Made by a program: the position numbers and the translations under genes. A DNA stretch of 64,000 nt from Irpex lacteus (Eukaryota; Basidiomycota; Agaricomycetes; Polyporales; Irpicaceae): assembly GCA_001986395.2 (NCBI GenBank), contig MQVO02000001.1, positions 682,001 through 746,000 on the forward strand. The letters run 5' to 3'. Under the pieces are notes generated by a model, which saw nothing but the letters and a program-made list of their open reading frames with translations, searched no databases and was not told the DNA's origin. Below are positions 1 through 11,078 of this stretch, piece after piece (positions within the stretch are counted from its first letter, which is position 1; each line of letters begins with the position of its first letter).

Positions 1-12
1 CTTATTCTCAAC

Positions 13-795
13 TTACTTCGACAACGTCGCCTTTGTTGCACCCTGCCCGACCTCCTCAGTAGTGTTGTTCGTCATCATCTGAGTCGTTTGGTTCGACGGA
101 GGAAGCTGTGGTAGGCACCCTTTTGGACTCAGGCTGTCTCCATCCACCGAAAGCAGATTTGTCGATTGTCGGTGCCCTGTATCATCGCTCACCATAAGGA
201 CAGTCTGCTGCCCACGGAAAAGGTTCGCAACGTAGGACGTGTTGCCGGTAGTGCTCGTCTCGTTGTCTTGCGCAAGCGGAAACGCGAATGTTCTAGGCAG
301 GAAGGCCCGTACTTTCGGAGGAGTGGAGACGGTAGTGGGGTCATACGTAACGTGGAAATCCCTGCATTGTGAAATGGACTCGTCGAGCGTGTACCGTTCG
401 ACAGTGGTCTCGGTCGGAGGGAGGCAGGTCGCGTTGTCAGACGCCTGAACCTTGATAACGTCCGAGACGAAAGCCGCGCTGTGCCCATCCGCATCGTCTA
501 AAGAGGCAACGAACTGCGTACCGGCAGGTAAGGGCAGGAAAGTGAACGCTGCGCCTTTGAGGGTGGTGTTGTCCCAAGCAATGTCTGCAATCCCAATGGA
601 TATCGGCGTGAGGTTGAAAGGAACGACTGTTAAGGAGAGTGGGAGAGCTTCGGGGAGTTTTCCTCCTGCGAAGGTAACCGTGAAGTTACCGCATTGCTCG
701 ACGGGGGAGAACTTGATTGAGGTGAAGCGAGCGTGGACGGCCTGCGATCCGAATGCAAAGAGAATGCTTGCCAGAGCAAGATGAACGAAGGACAT
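13..795 (-). CDS. secreted or one-pass membrane protein, 3' end beyond the window
   Basis: I do not recognise a named gene. The start at 793-795 opens a clear signal peptide (about residues 1-22, hydrophobic LALASILFAFG, cleavage near HARF). The next 240 residues look like two similar extracellular beta-rich halves, each beginning with a short segment around a cysteine (EQCGNFTVTF near 33 and SQCRDFHVTY near 140). N-glycosylation sequons are frequent and a Ser/Thr/Asn-rich linker follows. This is the layout of basidiomycete Mid2/SKG6-like surface proteins, which then carry a transmembrane helix. The in-frame stop at 13-15 is probably not the real end: the bases there read GTAAGTTGAG on the minus strand, a textbook splice donor, so the gene likely continues to the left of the window. 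Surface location is inferred; no molecular function can be assigned. Confidence 0.75.
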   Translation of the reverse strand: MSFVHLALASILFAFGSQAVHARFTSIKFSPVEQCGNFTVTFAGGKLPEALPLSLTVVPFNLTPISIGIADIAWDNTTLKGAAFTFLPLPAGTQFVASLDDADGHSAAFVSDVIKVQASDNATCLPPTETTVERYTLDESISQCRDFHVTYDPTTVSTPPKVRAFLPRTFAFPLAQDNETSTTGNTSYVANLFRGQQTVLMVSDDTGHRQSTNLLSVDGDSLSPKGCLPQLPPSNQTTQMMTNNTTEEVGQGATKATLSK

Positions 796-1536
796 GGATG
801 GATCGCACTAGTGGCGATTTGTTCTAACCAGCCCTGCCAGGGGGCATCCAGGGAGCAGAGAGAGAAGGTCGTCAAAAGGAAAAGAAAGTCAGACGGGGGT
901 GCTGCCGCATGAGAGGTATGATATACTGAACAACAGCTCCCTTACCACATCTTCGGAGGCGCCTGTACGTCTCATTGATCTACATCAAAACCGTAGTGAT
1001 CTGGGGACTGGAGGCTAGAGCCGACGAAACCGGTTGTCAAGCTGCGACGTACATATTATTACTGCACGCGGGGGCGTATGACCTGCATTACATTGCCTGC
1101 ATACCACCGACGTGAATTGAGCGTGGCAGAGAGCGACGGTGTTTGCGTCCGAGAGAGCTTCCTGCAAGCCGACGGTCGCCAGTGATGATGAGCTAGGGTT
1201 TCGGTGGAACGGGCTACAGGTGCCAGGGTAAAGCCTTCAAGAACCGGATTGTCAAGGAAACCTTCGCGGAAAGTGTCCATTGGAAAACCTTTGATCACCG
1301 CGGACGTTTAATCTGCGCACCGTGGAAGATTCTCACCCCGTGATCGTGCTCGACGCGTCGATTACGGTCGACGACTTGACGTGAACGCGAGGCAACCTCA
1401 GCCACCACGAACTTGGTTGCTTGTTCAGGAACATTATAATACTTGGCAAAGCGTTCGCACGGCCATACGTGCATAGAGATAACGATACAGAGGTAATTAA
1501 CATCAGGCGCTGGGTAGATATGTTACCTCACATACA
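796..1536. other. intergenic, no gene seen
   Basis: This holds the promoter side of the secreted-protein gene to its left and the 3' flank of the E1-alpha gene to its right. The only open frame, on the minus strand at 1059-1298, resembles no family and has no convincing splice context, so I do not call it. Confidence 0.6.
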
Positions 1537-3310
1537 TTAGTTGCCCTCGATGAGCTCCTTTCCCTCGCCCTTGTGCTTCTTCAATTCATTCTTCCATGGC
1601 TCCCAAACGTTTCCGTATTTCTTGAGTAGAGCCTGTAGTTCCTCCCTCTGCTCTCTCTGAAATGGGAAGAAAGATGTGAGTCACTCCTCTACAAATAAGA
1701 GATATAGCTTACGATGTTCCATGGTTCTTCGCCAGCGTAAACATCGTTGAACATCTCCTTCACTTCATGTCTCTGCAGACTTTCCCCGCGCTTGAAAGCC
1801 GTCATGACTTCCTTGCGCACGGCCTCCTTGTACTTCTCCTCTTCCTCCGCACTCCACCATCCTCGTGACTCCAGGAATAATCTGAAGCGAGAGATAGGAT
1901 TGTCAATGCGCTTCCTATCTTCCACTTCCTGACGTGGTCGATAGGCGAACGAGTCGTCCGAAGTCGAATGATGACCAACGCTAATTAAGGAAGGTCAGTA
2001 AATTTCTCCCAGAATTCGAATACTACTTTACCGGTATGACATGGCTTCGATGAGTACACCTCGTCCTTCTTCTATGCATAACCGTCTACCTTCCCTGACC
2101 GCGCTGAGTACAGCCAAGATATCATTGCCGTCAACACGTATAGTGTGTATACCATAACCAGGGCCTCTGGAGGCTATCCCATCACCGTGATACTGTTCAG
2201 ACGAAGGCGTAGAGATGGCAAATCCATTGTTGCGGGCAATGAACAATGTCGGTGACGGTATCGTGGACGCTAAAAGCATACCAGCATGGAAGTCGCCTTC
2301 AGATGCGGCGCCCTCACCGAAGTAGACCACAGCACAGTTCTTGCCGCGTCGTAATGGATCCCGCTTCAGTGCAAATCCGACTCCTGCGGCTTGTGGTATC
2401 TGGGTGGCTAGCGGAGACGAGATTGGGTGGAAATGGTACTTGCGAGAGCCAAAGTGCTACGTATTCGGACGAGATATTCAATGTGAGTTCAATCGGAGTA
2501 AATGACTCGGACTTACGACAGGCATCTGCTTGCCTTTAGTAGAAGCATCTTCGTGGTTTCCGAAACACTGCGCCATGACCTCGTCGTATGTGAAGCCTCG
2601 CCAGAGGAGGACACCCATTTCTCGATATTGACCAAGCACTCTGCGCTGAATCAGTCTTTTGGTTTCATGCTAGTAGCAATGAAACCGTACTCGTCATCTG
2701 GGGCGAGAGCGGCGGCTGAGCCTATGAGAGTAGCTTCTTCACCGTGCTAACAAGCTTCAGCACACAAAGAGAGTCGTTTAGAATGAAGCATCCACGTACT
2801 GCTGTCATCTGAGCGTGATATAATCCGTTAACAGGATATAGACATCCGTATGAGTTCACTCACATAGAACGATATCTTTCCTTGCCGTTGAACATTGTAG
2901 AGAAGGTTATCGATAATGGGCAGTCGCGACATATTCTCATACCTAAACATAGGTCAGTATTGATCTTGATTGATTGAATAAACTGCGGTCCTACATCTTT
3001 CGCGCAAGTGCTTCGTCCAACTAAGTTGAATTGTGAGCATGACATCCTATCCGTATTACCCATGAAAGCGCACCTCTGGGATCTCTGCGCCGTCCAGTAT
3101 TTTGCCTGAGCCGTCTAGAACACGGTAGGTAGGTATCTGCTTCCCTTCTTCCATGACTGAGTTGAAGAAGTGCAGCTTCGATGTAATAGGCGACTGAGAG
3201 GTCGGCAAATGACCATGAGCTTTGCTGGGCAACTGGACAGTCGAGGATGCATACGTGCGATAAGCCAGCGAGGCTTTCACCGCCGCTGATATACGCGGTG
3301 TCCTCAACAT
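1537..3310 (-). CDS. BCKDHA: branched-chain 2-oxoacid dehydrogenase E1 component, alpha subunit (mitochondrial)
   Basis: This is the thiamine-diphosphate-dependent decarboxylase subunit of the mitochondrial complex that breaks down the keto acids of leucine, isoleucine and valine. The start at 3308-3310 gives an Arg/Ser/Ala-rich mitochondrial presequence ([14 protein letters not shown]). Then come the E1-alpha N-terminal segment ([14 protein letters not shown]) and the ThDP-binding motif, [13 protein letters not shown] through RNNGFAIST, at 2220-2330. The VDGND segment follows, then the regulatory loop [14 protein letters not shown] near 1940-1980, whose serines are phosphorylated by BCKD kinase in animals. 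The C-terminus (KYGNVWEPW...) ends at the TAA at 1537-1539. Several short introns split the gene. The branched-chain loop and presequence distinguish it from pyruvate dehydrogenase E1-alpha. It diverges from the capping-enzyme gene. The beta subunit is not in this window. Confidence 0.95.
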
Positions 3311-3540
3311 GGTGGTGGTTTGAGAACAAGAGGAGAACGACCGCGGAGGTCGAGCTGAACTCGTGAGCTCCAAGTTCCGGTGCAGCCACTCAAGAAACAA
3401 ATGCGATCAGCCATTCGCATAGAGCGTGAGATCTCAGATGCAACCCTAACCCCACTCCAGCGTCACAACAGTACTGACGGCCCTGAAGGTCTTCCTCCTC
3501 TCTTCAAGCTTGGCTTTCAACCACTTTCATCCCGACCTCC
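3311..3540. promoter_or_regulatory. shared divergent promoter, E1-alpha and RNA triphosphatase
   Basis: Only about 230 bp separate the two divergent start codons, so both promoters and 5' leaders must fit here. I see no strong TATA box. The pyrimidine-rich, intron-free character fits a housekeeping bidirectional promoter. Function is inferred from position only. Confidence 0.5.
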
Positions 3541-4720
3541 ATGGACAACAAACGACAGTCCATCAGCTCTGACTACGACTACGAGAGGTCACCAAAACGA
3601 CAGCGACGCTCGCCATCACAGAAAGAAATGAACGGCAGTAACGGTACTCATGCCCTACCGCCACTCTCCCTCTCAATCCTCGGAGTCGAGCCACTGGACG
3701 AGTTCATTCGCGAAGTCGCGGATTTTGTACACCATATGATTATGACGCGAACGGAACGCGTAGGGAGTGTAGAAGTGGAGGCCAAGATTGGTGTCTTGCG
3801 GGACAAGACATCCGGCCAGAGACTGCAGTTTCCTGTACTTGTTGAGACTAGTACGTGTCCGTTCTCTTCCATTCGCTTCCTAGATGTATTGAACATATAC
3901 TGCAGTCCTTACCCCCGATGCAATCGACACACGGTTCGAGTCGAATATGTCGCCAGTGAGTCGCCCGCAATGCCTCCCTCACCCTATATCCAATTGCACA
4001 AGCACTTGCAATTAGATGCAACACAAACACTTCAATCAACTCTTGAATAAACTGGAAGCCAACTCGCGACAACCAGACCATCCTTCCTCGCCACTACAAT
4101 ACACCCACCTCCACCTAATAGACACGTTCTATAATCAAGACGGTTCACGTGAAAAGATACGTGTCACCCGAAACGAGAAGACAGGGGAAGTCGTGGCGTG
4201 TATGCGAAAAGTTCGTTTGGGTAGTATTGATATATACAGTCCAAAACGCGCAGCAGATTGGCGAATAAGTGTCAACGTGGAAGTCCCTGGTGAGTTTTCT
4301 GCACCTGCACTCACTTGAAACGCGCTCATAGGTTATCATACTTCTGCGTTTCGTACAGTACCACCACCAATAGGCACCGCTACCCTCACGCGCCGGAAAG
4401 ATAGGCTGAGCTATTCACATGAAGAGTTCTCGATTGACTTGACTCAAGTGACATCTCAGATGTCACCCAACGCAAAGGTCAGTGTTCTGCATTCTCTTGT
4501 TTATGATCATCTAATTACATCCTTTCTATCCATGAAGCCCGAAGTTCTTCACGAACTTGAACTCGAATTCGCGCGGTCGGACTATCTACTCGCTGCAGCA
4601 AGCAAACGAGGGGATGCGAACGTACCAGAACCCGACCGTTCGGCCTTCGACGAACTAATACGCGCCTTCGTGAACAACGCCCGTATACTAGTCCGGAACG
4701 CCGACGGTGGATGGCAATGA
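3541..4720 (+). CDS. CET1: mRNA-capping enzyme beta subunit, polynucleotide 5'-triphosphatase
   Basis: It removes the gamma-phosphate from the 5' end of nascent RNA polymerase II transcripts, the first step of cap formation in the nucleus. The start at 3541 begins a basic, Ser-rich leader (SPKRQRRSPS). The catalytic core of the fungal triphosphate-tunnel family follows. The metal-binding strand EVEAKIG is near 3775, REKIRV near 4150 (tunnel strand), and DWRISVN near 4257. RRKDRLSY and the C-terminal metal-binding strand LELEFARSD (about 4560) complete the tunnel. Exons join cleanly at about 3850, 3930, 3960, 4019, 4290, 4360, 4477 and 4540, giving a protein of about 310 residues ending GGWQ. 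This metal-dependent tunnel enzyme is unrelated to the cysteine phosphatase domain of animal capping enzymes, consistent with a fungal genome. The guanylyltransferase subunit is not in the window. Confidence 0.93.
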
Positions 4721-5441
4721 TATACGTCGCGTGCTTGCTCGTGCTTGATTGCAGGAGTCCTTGTGACGGAGCCCTCTTATCGACGCAGCTTGCACGGGCA
4801 GGCTGCAGCTGTTTCGATACGCGTCCCTATTCTGGGAAATGGTGTTCTAGTCTCTGATGACATTGTTACAGTACATTACACCGCAATAATCGACATTGTA
4901 CTTCCTTTGCGGGTTTGGGAACCTACCACAGTATCAATTCAATTTCACCCGGTTCGACGACATATTGCGGTACGTGGTTTTCATTTTGTTTCGTTCGCGA
5001 AGCACGAACACACAGTGGCACGGAGGAGCAATTACGCATGTTTTAATTGCGGTGTACCTATGACAAAATGTGCAAGGGCTCGTAACATAATTGAAGGTTC
5101 GAAGGTCCGCCATGGTGAGAATGCCGTCTCGGCATCTCCCATGTACTGCCGGATGGGCCTAATCGACAGTATCAGTAACCAGCACGGCTGTGTTGTAGCA
5201 TAATCTTCTCGCAGGAGGTTCAGAGAAACTATCGTCGCAAGTCGTGACATAGGGGAGGCAAGCAAACGTGGGTAAGCACCCTTCTTTTGTGGCAACTCTG
5301 AAATACGGCTGAGAGGCAACTTTGAAGTCACCAGGTCCGTCCACAAGATCCCTCTTGTAAGCTTAACACCATTCGGGTATCATTGCTCCAACAATGAACT
5401 CAAGTTGAAACACGATACACAGAGTTTCCTGCCATCTCACC
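4721..5441. other. intergenic, no gene seen
   Basis: This is the 3' flank of the triphosphatase gene and the promoter of the FAD oxidoreductase. Open frames at 4745-5203 (+) and 5032-5346 (-) have no recognisable motif and overlap each other, so I treat them as chance. Confidence 0.6.
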
Positions 5442-7094
5442 ATGTCCACCGACCAGGCCGCCTCCACGACTTACTCGTACGATCTCATCGTCGTAGGTTC
5501 CGGACACGCAGGCAGCTGCGCAGCGTTATCAGCCTTCGAAGCAGGCCTCCCAGGCTCGCGCATCCTTATCATCGATAAGTGCCCTGCAGAATGGGCAGGC
5601 GGTAACGGGTACTTCACCGCGGGCGCGCATCGAACTGTGCATGACGGCTTGACAGATCTCCTCCCGATCGTGCATAATGTCGATGAGGAAGCGGCAACTA
5701 GGATCGATATGGACCCATACACTGCCGTGGAATTCACAGACGATATTATGCGTCTGGGGAATGGGCGGTCGGATGTGGGGTTGGTGAAGGCTGTTGTGGA
5801 GGGGTCGAGAGACGCTGTAGGGTGGCTTGCGAAGCGTGTCAAGATGCCGTTTGTGCTTTCGTTCAACCGGCAGGCGTATCTGGTGGACGGACGACAGAAA
5901 TTCTGGGGTGGGCTGGTGCTTAGCGTGGAGGATGGTGGTAAAGGTGTCATACGCGCACACCAGGGTGCTTTGAAAGAGGCAGGGATCGAGACGTGGTTTG
6001 ACACACCTGCCGTTGGGCTGGTATACGAGAATGGAAGTGTCCAGGGAGTCCACGTTCGACGCGATGGAAAGACTGTCCGCTTAGCAGCGTCTTCTGTCGT
6101 TTTAGCTTGCGGAGGGTATGAGGCGAGCCCAGAATTACGTGAGAAATATCTGGGAGAGTATTGGAAACGCGCTAAGGTAAGTTCATTAGTGACCAGAAGC
6201 GCACAAAGCATGAGTGCTTATTAATTACTCTCTGTATCTCAGGTTCGAGGTACGCCGTACAACACGGGTGACGGTATCTCTCTCGCCACATCGATCGGGG
6301 CGGCGCTCAAAGGCGACTTCGAAGGCTGCCATTCGACATGTTGGGATGCAAATGCCCCTTCGGACCACGGTGATCGCGTCCTCAGCAATCAATTCACAAA
6401 ATCCGGGTATCCACTCGGAATTATGGTCAACGCTAGTGGCAAACGTTTCGTCGACGAGGGAGAAGACTACCGCAACTACACCTACGCCAAGTTCGGAAGG
6501 GAGATTCTCCTGCAGCCTGGAGGGTTTGTGTTCCAGGTATGGGACTCGCGTGTCACGGGATGGCTCAGAAAAGAGGAATATGGAGACGATGTTGTAAGGA
6601 AGATATGGGCACAGACACCTGAGGAGCTAGCGGACAAATTGGAGGAAGAAGGATTACATGACAAGGAGCAGTTCTTACGTACCATGGCAGAGTATAACGA
6701 GGCAGTCGGCACATTTTCTGCCCATGACCCATTACGAAAGTGGGACCCGGCAGTCAAGGATGGACTGTCAACGCAGAGTTCTAGCAAAGCTTTGGCCGTG
6801 CCTAAATCCAATTGGGCCCTACCCCTCGATTTGCCACCATTCCTCGCCGTGAAGGTCTCGTGCGGAATTACGTTCACCTTTGGTGGCTTGGCGATCGACC
6901 CCCAGACTGCCGCTGTTCTCTCTGAGTCAAGTGGCGAAGGGATTCCAGGCCTTTTTGCCACAGGCGAAATAGTCGGGGGCTTGTTTTACTCGAATTACCC
7001 GGGAGGTAGCGGACTCACCGCTGGAGCAGTGTTTGGGATTAAGGCAGGTCGTGAGGCTGCCAGGAGGGCTAGGGATGTAGCGTCGAAGAAATAA
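5442..7094 (+). CDS. FAD-dependent oxidoreductase, fumarate reductase / tricarballylate dehydrogenase-like
   Basis: Two exons (5442-6176 and 6243-7094; 66-nt intron GTAAGTTC...CTCAG) give 528 residues. The N-terminal Rossmann motif for FAD is VVGSGHAGSCAALSA (about residues 14-28), followed by the acidic ribose-binding strand ILIIDK and the GGNGYFTAG loop of the FAD-binding-2 family. The cap domain is the middle third. The C-terminus has GGLAIDPQTAAV and GLFATGEIVGG, ending NYPGGSGLTAGAVFG, the second FAD-contact segment. The family includes fumarate/succinate dehydrogenase flavoproteins, tricarballylate dehydrogenase and 3-ketosteroid dehydrogenases. There is no heme or iron-sulfur domain and no mitochondrial or secretory signal, so a soluble cytosolic enzyme is likely. 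The substrate cannot be told from sequence, and no pathway partner is adjacent. Confidence 0.85.
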
Positions 7095-7148
7095 TTTCGT
7101 ATACGATCAATGCACAAATACATCCGTTCCTTCCACTCAGTTCGATGA

Positions 7149-8322
7149 TTACTCATGTCCTACCACCATTCCAATGAGAACAGGAATGACCATGCCCGTC
7201 ATTACCAGCCCAAGCCTGAGTTTCTCGTCCACTCCTTCGGACGCGGCTTTGCCGGGCTGGAGCACGGTGGCCACATACAAGAAAGTACCACCCTAGACAT
7301 AGTGTTAGCTTTTTCAAGTCTACAGAAGAAAATCAGCGATCCACACCGAAACTAATATCAGGATGCCTATCCAGTCTCCTTCGCTGCTGATATTGAGGAA
7401 TGAGAGCAGAAGATAGCAGCCTAGTGCTCCTACGGGTGTGGAGGCACTGAACACAGCTATATGCTTTCGGCAATCGTCGCGTGGTAGAGATGTCGAGAGC
7501 AGAGATGTGGAAAGCGCAAGGACAGCAGGCGCTAGGGGCATAATAGACGTCAGTAGATTGCTTCAATACAGATCAATGATAAACTGTACCTTTGTGAACA
7601 ATTAGGGCGAGAAATACAACCAGCGACAAAGAGGTGTCCGTGGGCGCAAAGGCAGATGATCCCAGCGCAAATCCATCTGTAAGTGCGTGAACCATTAGGC
7701 CAAGAGTGAGTGGGTAGGCCGCCTCAGAGGCAGATCCGTCATTTGCATCTTGAATTCTTGTCTGAGCGGTTGTTGGTGTTGTGGCAATGCCTTCTGCTTG
7801 CTCGAGTTCGCCCAGTTCGACGTCGAAGACAACATTCCTTGAAGAAGTACCATCAGCGTTGGTAGGGGCTGCCGCAGGTATAGGCATGTGGTGGCCAGCG
7901 TGTGGCAGCCGTGCCGACACACGATGAATAACGGGCTCAACGAGGAGCATGAACGAAAATCCTGCGATCAAGGATAGCGCCACCGAGGTGGTCGGAAACG
8001 CTTTTGTAGGGTTTGCCTCAGCAATTGTTTCTACTCCTCTTTGAATAAATGCAGTTAATGACAAGTTATTGCTACAAAGGTGTTTAAACACTTACTCAGG
8101 AATGATGACACCAAGCGCAGTGCCGAGAAGCAAGCCTGAGCCTAAGCTCGATAAGTGCGCTACAGTATGTTCTGAGAGTAGCGTTAGAATCACAATGTCA
8201 GATTGTCAGACTCACAATTCGAACTTACTCGAGAAGGTGAACGACAATGGAAGGATACCCACTAAGAAGGATCCCGCTCCGAGGAGCGTTGCCATTATCA
8301 GCAAGCTAAAGAAGCCCGACAT
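7149..8322 (-). CDS. ZIP-family metal transporter, ZIP9/ATX2 type
   Basis: A divalent-metal (zinc or manganese) membrane carrier of the SLC39A9 subfamily; the yeast relative Atx2 acts in the Golgi. The start at 8320-8322 opens TM1 (SLLIMATLLGAGSFLVGILP), then GLLLGTALGVIIPEGVETI in TM2 and TM3 near VALSLIAGFSFMLLVE. A His/acidic cytosolic loop (GHHMPIPAAA...ELGELEQAEG) comes next. The metal-site helix has HALTDGFALGSSA, and the next helix VHK before PAVLALSTSLL. The final helix (LGLVMTGMVIPVLIGMVVG) ends with HE and a TAA at 7149-7151. At least five exons are joined by introns of about 50-60 nt. The short N-terminus and the position of the His loop favour ZIP9 over plasma-membrane ZRT1/2. Golgi location is inferred. 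Confidence 0.88.
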
Positions 8323-8685
8323 ATTCAAGCAAACGACGCTGCAATATCTTTGGAGGCTTGAACACAGTTAGCTATAGCTATCGTTTCGGAGAGATGACGG
8401 GTGTTGAGGACATCGCGCTTCGCAGGACTGCGGGAAGCGAGAGATCTCGAGACACATCAGCGCCTAACACGAGAATGGGCGGGAACACGTAGTTCTGAAA
8501 TATTACCACGCCACAAAGGGCCGTATTACCAAAAATGGTTGAGTTTATTGTCTCCGTCGTATTCGAGACATCGGCATACCCTCAAAATTAGCTCGGACAG
8601 GAATTTGGGTCTCTCCGTCGATTCTACCACTTAACACCGCTACAATATACGCAAATATACATCTTTAGAAGATCGAGCCCACCCT
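8323..8685. other. ZIP promoter and PhyH 3' flank
   Basis: I see no gene here. The segment lies upstream of the ZIP start and downstream of the PhyH stop, both on the minus strand. Confidence 0.6.
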
Positions 8686-9845
8686 TCAAGCAACGAGAGT
8701 AGGCACACTTGTGGTCACATGTGTTGACTGCTGAGCCTGCTCCCATGCTGCAATACGCCTCTTTTCCTCTTGAAGCATAGCACCTTTAGCATCCGCACTA
8801 GCAGGCACAATCCTCCTCCTTGCCGTGATCGGTCGAAAATCGAAACGGTCGACGCCCAGCGCCTTCAATGTCTTCAGCTCAACGAGACTGAATTCCTCTG
8901 CGTTTTCCCGGTTGAAGTTGAACGGCTCCTTGAGGGCGACTGGTGGGTTGATTATGACTCTCTTGTGGCGAAGATGGTTCTTGGAAGCAGAATGAAGCAT
9001 CAAGGGATGCAAGAGGATAACGTCCCCGACCTCACCCGTCATCTCTACGAATTTGGAGCTTTTGCGAGCGGCGTCAGGGTGGTAAAACCGCTCTGGATGG
9101 TCTATCGGGTCGGAGTAGGTAGAGGTAGAGGGAATGAACGACTGTTTGACGGGTAGAAGCCCTTCAGGGTGGGACGCGAGATATTTCGCGACTAGGTCGA
9201 TGCCTTCTGGGCAGATATAGGTGCCTCCGCCGCGAGGCTTTATGTCGCTGAACAAGGGTATGACGAGGAGGGCCTGCTCTGGAGAGTCGAGGTAGTGCAC
9301 GAAGAAGTCCCCATCGACGTGCCAATTATCCAGATCGTGAGGGTGCACGACCTTGTCTTCACCCTCATGCTCAGGCAGACCGACGTTCACAATAAAGCTG
9401 TCTCCCCACCTCGAATTCTGTTCGTCGATTCGACCTTTGCCCAGGAGATCCTGCATAGCCTCCCACGCCTGACGAAAAGTTCAAAAGACAAAAACGTAAG
9501 ATCCGGCAAACGTCGTGATCGGAGGCGCCACAGACGTGTAGGTACGTACTTTTGGAGAGAACGTCGAAACATGTTCGCGCCTATGCCACGGCATATGGAT
9601 GCGCTCGCGCGTCCATGTCGACTTGTCGTTCGGGTCTAGCCCGAGACGTACCCACAGATGTTGGCTCCATTCCGCAGCTTTCTGTTGCGTAAAGGCTTCC
9701 TTGATAACGACGTATCCATTCTCCAGGAAGAAGTCTGCTTGCTCAGCTGCGATGCGATACGATGGATTGTTTGATCGGTGTCATTGATTGTATTTGGAGA
9801 GAAGGGTATATCAAACTCACGAGTGAGTACACTGTATTTCCCCAT
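8686..9845 (-). CDS. phytanoyl-CoA dioxygenase (PhyH) family Fe(II)/2-oxoglutarate enzyme
   Basis: The fold belongs to oxygenases that couple 2-oxoglutarate decarboxylation to hydroxylation of a small molecule; PhyH itself hydroxylates phytanoyl-CoA in peroxisomes. The ATG at 9843-9845 gives MGKYSVLT. Splicing (GTGAGT...GCAG) then gives PEQADFFLENGYVVIKEAF, the standard PhyH N-terminus. A later exon holds the iron ligands: the HVDGD motif (HxD) at about 9310-9330, and the distal histidine in HPLMLHSASKN with the Arg of RHKRVI that would bind 2-oxoglutarate. The C-terminal 70 residues are charged and helical. About 330 residues in three exons. No C-terminal SKL peroxisomal signal is present (it ends TLVA). 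Many fungal PhyH proteins act in secondary metabolism, but no such cluster surrounds it, so the substrate is unknown. Confidence 0.87.
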
Positions 9846-10354
9846 GACAGCCAATGAATTGTGTCATGCGATGAATTGAATGCTTGGATCGCTCAAGCAA
9901 GCTACTGATGAGTGTTAAGTCAGAGTTCGAGGGAGTGAGTGCCTGATGCCCTGCGCAGTGAAGATATGGTCGGGATAAGCTCGGGAATGAGGTCAGATGT
10001 TCTGCGACGACCTTTATCCATATCGATCAAAGGAATACAGCGAGCTTCAGCGGCGAAGTTCTGGTTAGGGCATACTCGCTGATCTTTCCCAGCCAGTGCC
10101 CTGCAGTACACCGCAGGTGCACCACAACACTAGAATGGTTTTATCGAGCCGCCACATATGCCATATATGCGTCTTGGGGTGATGTGCTTGTAAAGCAGGC
10201 TTAACATTTTCGTAATGCTCTCGGGTGCATCGGCTTGCAGATATCATACATTGTGTACACGGAATACAAGTGGAACGGAAGATGCTATTTGCAAGGATAA
10301 GCAGAGTATATAGCACCGAGAATACGAACTCACCAACGTAACAATATGGCACGC
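9846..10354. other. PhyH promoter and 3' flank of the small gene at 10.4 kb
   Basis: Both neighbours are on the minus strand. Open frames here (for example the continuation to 10065) lie past the spliced stop of the next gene and probably do not code. Confidence 0.5.
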
Positions 10355-10787
10355 TCAACTGGCATTCTTCAGGAAGGACTCGTCGAAAGGATCTCCCCAA
10401 TCTGCGGCGGGGAACTGAGACGAGCGTGAAGCACCAGCAGTAAAGTAGCTCACCATTTCTGATTCTCTCGACAAGTTGGCCGTCAATCAGTTCATCTTTC
10501 TGGAGCCTGATGCCGCCTTCTCTTTCACCTCCGGCCGCCCACTGCGGGCCACTTCGCCTGTTTGGGAGTCCCTCCTCCCTTCGACGAGTCTTTGCACCGT
10601 AAGCTGGCCCGGCAGAGAAGCCTGTCGGCGGCTGCCTGCGCTTCCCGTTACTTGGGCCTAATGCTGCAGGAGAGCCAAAGAATGACTCTTGGGTGGCCAC
10701 ACTCTCTGACATGAGGACATCCTCCGGAGGTGGCGAGTCGCCAGATGAGTTGGAGATAGGAGATCCAGGGTCTGGTGGCGAGTCCAT
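10355..10787 (-). CDS. small conserved-looking protein of unknown function
   Basis: I do not recognise it. Two exons (10454-10787 and 10355-10401; 52-nt intron GTGAGCTA...CCGCAG) give 126 residues. The first 60 are Pro/Ser-rich and probably disordered (SPPDPGSPISNSSGDSPPP). A basic patch follows (KTRRREEGLPNRRSG), suggestive of nuclear or nucleic-acid contact. The C-terminus is a compact amphipathic segment, DELIDGQLVERIRNDWGDPF, followed by DESFLKNAS and stop. The splice is supported because it restores an ordered acidic/aromatic C-terminus directly after a canonical donor, whereas reading through gives Cys/Trp-rich noise. The gene diverges from the mitochondrial exchange-related gene across about 290 bp. 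Confidence 0.55.
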
Positions 10788-11078
10788 ATTGCGCTAGGTG
10801 TTACCTCGACTGACTTGAAGAAGCAATGGATTAAGAAACGAGGTGGTTGCGGTCGCAGAGAACGTGCAGATGCATCCACGCGTTGCAGTACGATACCACG
10901 CGACTGCCCGAAACGGAAATACATCACGTGAATGACATATTGATGCGAAAGTCCGAAGTCGTGCGCCGCGTCTCCACGCGTACTCGAGCTCGACTCCAAA
11001 CACGGCCCCGCCGACTCAACTCTCAACTGCAACGCTCATCTTGTCGTCTTTGCTTTATCTTTGTCGACGACTAGAACG
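10788..11078. promoter_or_regulatory. divergent promoter, small unknown gene and Mit_KHE gene
   Basis: The 291 bp between two divergent starts must serve both genes. It includes the palindrome-like CATCACGTGAATG near 10922, containing CACGTG, a possible bHLH E-box. That site is inferred from the hexamer only. Confidence 0.4.

Noticed and set aside
5471..6211. Long minus-strand open frames (246 and 174 codons) inside the FAD oxidoreductase gene
   Set aside because: Antisense shadows of a strongly coding exon; they carry no recognisable domain.
5442..9845. Possible metabolite cluster of FAD oxidoreductase, ZIP transporter and PhyH enzyme
   Set aside because: No core synthase, P450 or regulator is adjacent and the flanking genes are housekeeping, so proximity alone is not evidence.
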